Part shown: positions 14,084 to 19,042 of the stretch, one piece after another
Layout of the letters: the number at the start of each line of letters is the position of its first letter
Position numbering within the stretch: the stretch's first letter is position 1
DNA from: Candidatus Zixiibacteriota bacterium
Lineage (GTDB): Bacteria > Zixibacteria > MSB-5A5 > GN15 > JAAZOE01
Length of the DNA stretch: 19,042 bases
Direction of reading: 5' to 3'
Assembly: GCA_028700875.1 (NCBI GenBank)
Contig: JAQVRW010000014.1
Coordinates: forward strand, 1-19,042
The notes under the pieces: model-generated
What the model saw: the letters and a program-made list of their open reading frames with translations, nothing else
Told to the model about the DNA's origin: nothing
The model's database searches: none
Translations under genes and position numbers: made by a program

Positions 14084-14530
14084 TTATTTCTTCAGTGCGA
14101 ATTCAATCTTGTATGCGACCCAAACACCGATTGGATTTCCATTATTATCCATTGCCGATTTCCATTTTGAGCCGTAAGCGGCCGCGATAGCTGCTTCCTC
14201 AAAACCATAACCGGGATGCGTGCATTTTACCGCATTTGCGCGGCGGACGAAACCATGTTTATCAACGAATACCTGAAGGATCACTGAGGATTCGATCCCT
14301 TTTGCTCCAGCCAAGCGCGGATACTCCGGAACTGGTTCATATACTTGCACAGGTAAAGGATAATTGATTAATGAGGTATCAGGTGGTGGAACGATGGTGT
14401 CGTCATCAACGAGGACGGACGCGTTCATGGCTCCAGATGGCATCTCATGCTGTTCCTTCATTACTGCGCATGGACGACAGCAGGACGCGACGATGATCGC
14501 GACAAAAACAAGAGCACAGAGCCTTAACAT
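14084..14530 (-). CDS. Lipoprotein with TonB C-terminal domain, paralog 2
   Basis: The protein has 148 residues from ATG 14530, chosen because GGAGG lies 5 nt upstream; an upstream ATG at 14557 lacks a site. The signal MLRLCALVFVAIIVASC gives lipobox V-A-S-C17, and more cysteines follow (C18, C21). The TonB-C domain runs from PVPEYPRLAGAKGIESSVIL through FVDKHGFVRRANAVKC and GYGFEEAAIAAAYGSKW to WVAYKIEFALKK. It shares the RANAVKC/KANALKC, HPGYGFE/RPGYGFE and AAAY segments with paralog 1, so the two derive from a duplication. As there, the ExbB-contacting helix is absent. Membrane placement is inferred from the lipobox. A promoter lies at 14556-14585. Confidence 0.82.
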   Translation of the reverse strand: MLRLCALVFVAIIVASCCRPCAVMKEQHEMPSGAMNASVLVDDDTIVPPPDTSLINYPLPVQVYEPVPEYPRLAGAKGIESSVILQVFVDKHGFVRRANAVKCTHPGYGFEEAAIAAAYGSKWKSAMDNNGNPIGVWVAYKIEFALKK

Positions 14531-14555
14531 AATCTCCTCCCTGCAATCATATATC

Positions 14556-14585
14556 AAAATACAAATTCATTCATCGTCAAGTCAA
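14556..14585 (-). promoter_or_regulatory. Candidate promoter of TonB-C lipoprotein 2
   Basis: On the minus strand TTGACT (14585-14580), an 18-nt spacer and TATTTT (14561-14556) predict a leader of about 19 nt. Confidence 0.4.
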
Positions 14586-14740
14586 TACTATTGACGTTTG
14601 ACTGGAGAGAATGTGCAAAGGGTCGTCCGGATGAGGTATCAAGGAACAGAACCTTCCCACCTTGAAGGATAGGCCACTGGCCAGCCATTGGAAAGATGGA
14701 TTCCCGCCTGCGTGCGAATAATACCATTGGCAGGCGAAAA

Positions 14741-14767
14741 TAAAAAGGGCGCGGAACCCGCGCCCTT
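14741..14767 (-). terminator. Intrinsic terminator of the groES-groEL operon
   Basis: On the minus strand a 10-bp stem AAGGGCGCGG / CCGCGCCCTT (14767-14745) with a 3-nt loop is followed by TTTATTTT. It starts 34 nt after the groEL stop. Its core resembles the REP hairpin at 13199-13217 but lacks a GTAG foot. Confidence 0.85.
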
Positions 14768-14801
14768 ATAAATGACATTACGCTTGAAGGAATGAAGCGG
14801 C

Positions 14802-16433
<1,632 letters not shown>

Positions 16434-16451
16434 GATATCATCTCCCTTCCG

Positions 16452-16739
16452 TTAATCCACAATCGCCAGAACGTCGGATTCGCGCATGATCAGCAAGTCT
16501 TCGCCATCAACCGAAATCTCGGTCCCGGTGTATTTACCGTACAGAATCTTGTCCCCTTTTTTGACCGTCATCGGGATGACCTTGCCGTCTTCCGTCTGAC
16601 GGCCGGTTCCGACGGCCATCACCTCGCCGTGCATCGGCTTTTCCTTGGCGGTGTCGGGGATAATGATACCGCCTTTCTTGACTTCAGCGGGCTCGGTCGG
16701 CTTGACCATGACCCGATCGGCCAGCGGTCTGATTTTCAT
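16452..16739 (-). CDS. groES: Co-chaperonin GroES (HSP10)
   Basis: The protein has 95 residues and starts with the typical MKIRPLADRVMVK. It forms the heptameric lid of the GroEL cage. The mobile loop is recognisable as EPAEVKKGGIIIPDTAKEK, with the hydrophobic III triplet that contacts GroEL, and KKGDKILYGKYTGTEI is the beta-barrel core. AAGGAGG precedes the ATG. It is the first gene of the groES-groEL operon, about 100 nt from its promoter and CIRCE element. Confidence 0.98.
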   Translation of the reverse strand: MKIRPLADRVMVKPTEPAEVKKGGIIIPDTAKEKPMHGEVMAVGTGRQTEDGKVIPMTVKKGDKILYGKYTGTEISVDGEDLLIMRESDVLAIVD

Positions 16740-16810
16740 ATTGTATCCTCCTTAATTCGGTTTGCGTTAAGTTCTTTTATGTGTAATCAGCTTCTTTGCT
16801 TATCCGGCAT

Positions 16811-16841
16811 TGTTAGCACTCTGCTCCATCGAGTGCTAACA
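16811..16841. promoter_or_regulatory. CIRCE operator (HrcA binding site)
   Basis: TTAGCACTC (16813-16821), nine bases and GAGTGCTAA (16831-16839) form the canonical CIRCE inverted repeat with no mismatch. The arms extend to 11 bp (TGTTAGCACTC). It lies immediately downstream of the predicted transcription start, so HrcA would block initiation and the operator would be transcribed into the leader. Confidence 0.97.
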
Positions 16842-16848
16842 GACTGGC

Positions 16849-16877
16849 AATAAAAAAAACCGCCGTCTTCCTGTCAA
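16849..16877 (-). promoter_or_regulatory. sigma70-type promoter of groES-groEL
   Basis: On the minus strand there is TTGACA (16877-16872), a 17-nt spacer ending in a T-run and TTTATT (16854-16849). Transcription should start near 16842, next to the CIRCE element. No sigma32-type promoter is evident. Confidence 0.7.
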
Positions 16878-16949
16878 GCGATTTTCATAAGATTATAACG
16901 TCACGGAATCGCAAAAGTTCCGGCAGGCCGTCCACACCTGCCGTGATAG

Positions 16950-17723
16950 TCACAACAGGCTATTGTAATCCGCTATAAGTTTAATTCCCTCAAGGGTTAA
17001 TGTCGGGACGACCGAGGTGATATACTTGCAGTCGGCGGTATAGGTTTCCGCCTCGCCACCGGTGGCGATTACCGGCACCCGCCCGTTGAACTCCTCGAAA
17101 ATCCGCTCCAAGATATTGTCAATCAACCCGGTAGTGCCGTAGAACAGCCCCGATTTGATCGCCTCGGCCGTGGTCTTGCCGATCACCCGGCCCGGTTTTT
17201 CGATTCGGACCTCGAACAGCCGCGCGGCTTTTTGGGCCAGATTTGCACCGGCGGTTTGCGGCCCTGGGGCGATAATCCCCCCCAGATAGTCGCCGGATTC
17301 GGCGATGACATCGAATGTCGTGGCCGTGCCGATATCGACCACCACCAGGGCCGATTTGTACCGGGCATACCCGGCGGCGGCATTGGCGAGACGGTCGCAT
17401 CCCACCTCGCGCGGGTCGGCGTAGTCGATCCGGAACGGCAGTTTGACCCGGCAACTGATGGTCAACGGCTCCACCTCGAAATAGGCGCGGGTCATCCGTT
17501 CATAAACGCTGGTCAGGCGCGGGACGACCGAGCAGATCGCCACCCGGTTGACCTTGGCGGCGGAGCCGGCCAAATGGTGTTTCAGCAGAGAGGTTACGAC
17601 CAACCCGGCCTCATCGGTGGTCAAGGCATGGTTGGAAGAGACGCGGAAATGGGCCGCCAGCTCTTTCTCCTTGAAAACACCGATGACCGTGTCGGTGTTG
17701 CCGATATCGATTGCCAGAAGCAT
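16950..17723 (-). CDS. coaX: Type III pantothenate kinase
   Basis: CoaX phosphorylates pantothenate, the first step of coenzyme A synthesis. It is an ASKHA-fold enzyme that needs a monovalent cation and resists feedback by CoA. The protein has 257 residues, normal for the family. Motifs seen are the phosphate-binding D6-IGNT-10, the GCD110R111LANAAAGY segment with the catalytic-type aspartate, the second phosphate loop D130-IGTATTFD and GGIIAPGP (148-155). The start is ATG 17723, where the N-terminal beta strand MLLAIDIGNT begins. The frame is open further upstream, but those residues are not CoaX-like. There is no Shine-Dalgarno; instead a promoter -10 sits 6 nt before the ATG, suggesting a leaderless mRNA. 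The frequent neighbour birA is not present. Confidence 0.95.
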   Translation of the reverse strand: MLLAIDIGNTDTVIGVFKEKELAAHFRVSSNHALTTDEAGLVVTSLLKHHLAGSAAKVNRVAICSVVPRLTSVYERMTRAYFEVEPLTISCRVKLPFRIDYADPREVGCDRLANAAAGYARYKSALVVVDIGTATTFDVIAESGDYLGGIIAPGPQTAGANLAQKAARLFEVRIEKPGRVIGKTTAEAIKSGLFYGTTGLIDNILERIFEEFNGRVPVIATGGEAETYTADCKYITSVVPTLTLEGIKLIADYNSLL

Positions 17724-17729
17724 ACGATC

Positions 17730-17758
17730 AATATACGGAATACCGTAGTCGGAATCAA
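17730..17758 (-). promoter_or_regulatory. Promoter placing transcription start at the coaX ATG
   Basis: On the minus strand TTGATT (17758-17753), exactly 17 nt, TATATT (17735-17730), then GATCGT and ATG (17723). The start site should fall at or next to the A of the ATG. Confidence 0.6.
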
Positions 17759-17832
17759 GGGGTACGGAAGTCACGGCGGATGGGGTTCGTTTAGTGATCG
17801 TTCTGTTGAATTCCCACTTGAAGCCAAATTCC

Positions 17833-17858
17833 CCTGGCAGATGTGGACATCTGCCAGG
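17833..17858. repeat. GGCAGATG hairpin, copy 2 (12-bp perfect palindrome)
   Basis: CCTGGCAGATGT (17833-17844) and ACATCTGCCAGG (17847-17858) pair perfectly around GG. It shares the GGCAGATG/CATCTGCC arms with 10092-10111. Confidence 0.65.
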
Positions 17859-18024
17859 CACAGAAATCAGGGTCAACCGACCGTGCGAACCGGATGCGGC
17901 CGTTATTTTAAGGCCTATTTTCGGCCGTCGCGCTTATCTTTTCCGGCCGCATGACGATAATACTAGTGTAGCGAAAGAAAAGGGCTTTCCTACGCGAAAA
18001 TTCCCCCCTCCTTTCCTGTTCTGG

Positions 18025-18056
18025 AAAAAAGGGTCGGCCCTCTGCCGACCCCTTTA
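18025..18056. terminator. Bidirectional terminator-like hairpin without an obvious gene
   Basis: GGGTCGGC (18031-18038), loop CCTCT and GCCGACCC (18044-18051) are flanked by AAAAAA on the left and CTTTATAT on the right. On the minus strand the stem is followed by six U, the stronger orientation; on the plus strand the U-tract is poor. No minus-strand gene ends here. It may insulate the downstream gene or end an unseen small RNA. Confidence 0.5.
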
Positions 18057-18163
18057 TATGTTGCTCCGCTCGCGTCGCGCGTATTGATGGCCAAGGAAGG
18101 AAAAAACTGGTTGGCCGTCGGATGAATGGAGACGTATCTTTGTTTCTATACAAGGAGATGGTT

Positions 18164-19042
18164 GTGAAAGCACCGCTTATGAAATCAACGTCGGGTATCC
18201 GGGGAATCGTCGGCGTCACTCTCGATCCCCCGACCGTCATGCGATATGCCGCCGCCTTCGGTCAGTTTCTTAAAAAGGGCAAGGTCGTGGTCGGCCGCGA
18301 CAGCCGGCCATCGGGTGAATTTATCTCCGGCCTGATCGTCTCCACCCTGGCTATGACCGGGTGCGAGGTAATTGATATTGGTATCGTCCCGACTCCGACC
18401 GTGGAACTGGCCGTGCTTGACCACAAGGCCGCCGGCGGAATCGCGGTCACCGCCAGCCATAACCCCTCCGAATGGAACGCCCTCAAATTTTTCGGCGCTC
18501 GCGGGGAATTTATCACCAAGGCCCAATACCAGCGGCTGGAACAAATCGCCTTAGCCGACAAGCCGGTTTTTATGCCATACAATCGCCTGGGGTCGATTCA
18601 TCGCGACTTTACCGCCGTGGAACGGCACATGGAATCGGTCTTAAAGCTCAAATCTATGGCCGTCTCGAAGATCAGGCGGGAGGGATTTTTGGTGGTGGTC
18701 GACGCCATCAACGGCGCCGGGTCATACTGCCTGCCGAAGCTTCTGGAACAGATGGGAGTCGGCGTCATTCGGCTTAACTGCAAGGGAAACGGCAACTTCT
18801 GCCATATGCCGGAACCGATCCCCGAAAACCTGGTTCAGCTTGGAAAGGCGGTTCGAGAAAGCAAAGCGGATTTGGGTCTGGCTTGCGACCCGGATACCGA
18901 TCGGTTGGCGCTGGTGGATGAAACCGGCCGTCCGATCGGGGAGGAACTGACCCTGGCGCTTTCGGTCGCGTATTATCTCCGTCGGGAAAAGGGGCCGGTG
19001 GCGATCAATCTGTCGACATCGCGGATGACGGCCGATGTTGCC
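18164..19042 (+). CDS. glmM: Phosphohexomutase, GlmM-type (5' 293 codons; runs off window)
   Basis: This is the N-terminal part of an alpha-D-phosphohexomutase, most likely phosphoglucosamine mutase, which makes glucosamine-1-phosphate for peptidoglycan and LPS. Seen are STSGIRGIVG at the N-terminus, GRDSRPSG (44-51), the phosphoserine loop T96-A-S98-HNP, and the metal loop D242-P-D244-T-D246-R247. VVVDAINGAG (177-186) is also typical. The sugar-binding and phosphate-binding domains that would settle GlmM versus phosphomannomutase lie outside the window; the gene symbol is therefore provisional. GTG 18164 is chosen as start because AAGGAG (18152-18157) gives a 6-nt spacer; ATG 18158 abuts the site and ATG 18179 is too far away. 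Confidence 0.87.
   Translation, partial: MKAPLMKSTSGIRGIVGVTLDPPTVMRYAAAFGQFLKKGKVVVGRDSRPSGEFISGLIVSTLAMTGCEVIDIGIVPTPTVELAVLDHKAAGGIAVTASHNPSEWNALKFFGARGEFITKAQYQRLEQIALADKPVFMPYNRLGSIHRDFTAVERHMESVLKLKSMAVSKIRREGFLVVVDAINGAGSYCLPKLLEQMGVGVIRLNCKGNGNFCHMPEPIPENLVQLGKAVRESKADLGLACDPDTDRLALVDETGRPIGEELTLALSVAYYLRREKGPVAINLSTSRMTADVA

Larger units (their letters stand above)
17724..18163. other. 440-bp intergenic region between coaX and the phosphohexomutase gene
   Basis: No convincing gene is seen. It holds the coaX promoter, a 12-bp palindrome (17833-17858), a GC-rich stretch with repeated GGCC-type inverted repeats (about 17898-17950) and a terminator-like hairpin (18025-18056). The short open frames crossing it have no ribosome site or family resemblance. 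Confidence 0.6.

Noticed and set aside
17908..18240. 110-codon minus-strand frame over the gap before the phosphohexomutase gene
   Set aside because: It crosses the terminator-like hairpin and the start of a certain gene, with no ribosome site and no recognisable domain.

Overview
The window looks like chromosomal DNA of a Gram-negative, moderately GC-rich bacterium. Outer-membrane-type proteins, lipoproteins with lipoboxes and TonB-C domains indicate an outer membrane. The gene content (long-type IleRS, a DksA/TraR-like gene between ileS and lspA, several TRASH/YHS-like metal-binding proteins, many palindromic repeats) would fit an uncultured FCB-superphylum lineage such as candidate phylum Zixibacteria. 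That placement is inference and is held loosely.

Layout, left to right. Bases 2-112 are the tail of an IS110-family transposase, followed by a REP-like palindrome. A small beta-barrel-type exported protein (240-803, minus) comes next. A tight minus-strand housekeeping operon follows: ileS, a DksA/TraR zinc-finger protein and lspA (5054 to 950), with a 17-nt gap and then a 4-nt GTGA overlap, driven by a recognisable promoter at 5084-5112. A GalT-family nucleotidylyltransferase and a tiny lipoprotein (5318-6729) read the other way. An SDR oxidoreductase (6954-7730) has its own strong promoter. A small envelope/metal block (7813-9906, minus) holds a TRASH+DUF2231 membrane protein, a tandem-TRASH exported protein whose signal peptide is split by a one-base frameshift, and a four-helix membrane protein.

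The middle (about 9990-14600) is repeat-rich. It has a 204-bp MITE-like element with 12-bp terminal inverted repeats, a polytopic membrane protein with C-terminal TPRs behind an odd promoter/mini-ORF arrangement, and two paralogous TonB-C lipoproteins. Between the two paralogs sits a REP-associated tyrosine transposase (RAYT) bracketed by GTAG-footed palindromes. Further copies of these REPs lie at 199-222 and 6900-6923.

The right part is housekeeping: groES-groEL under a perfect CIRCE operator and sigma70-type promoter with an intrinsic terminator, coaX (type III pantothenate kinase) with a promoter placed to give a leaderless mRNA, a 440-bp gap with a 12-bp palindrome and an orphan terminator-like hairpin, and the first 293 codons of a phosphohexomutase of the GlmM type running off the end.

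The observations most worth checking are the swapped GXHH class-I signature of IleRS (predicts high mupirocin resistance), the RAYT/REP system between duplicated TonB-C lipoproteins, the TRASH protein cluster with its frameshift, and the putative leaderless starts.
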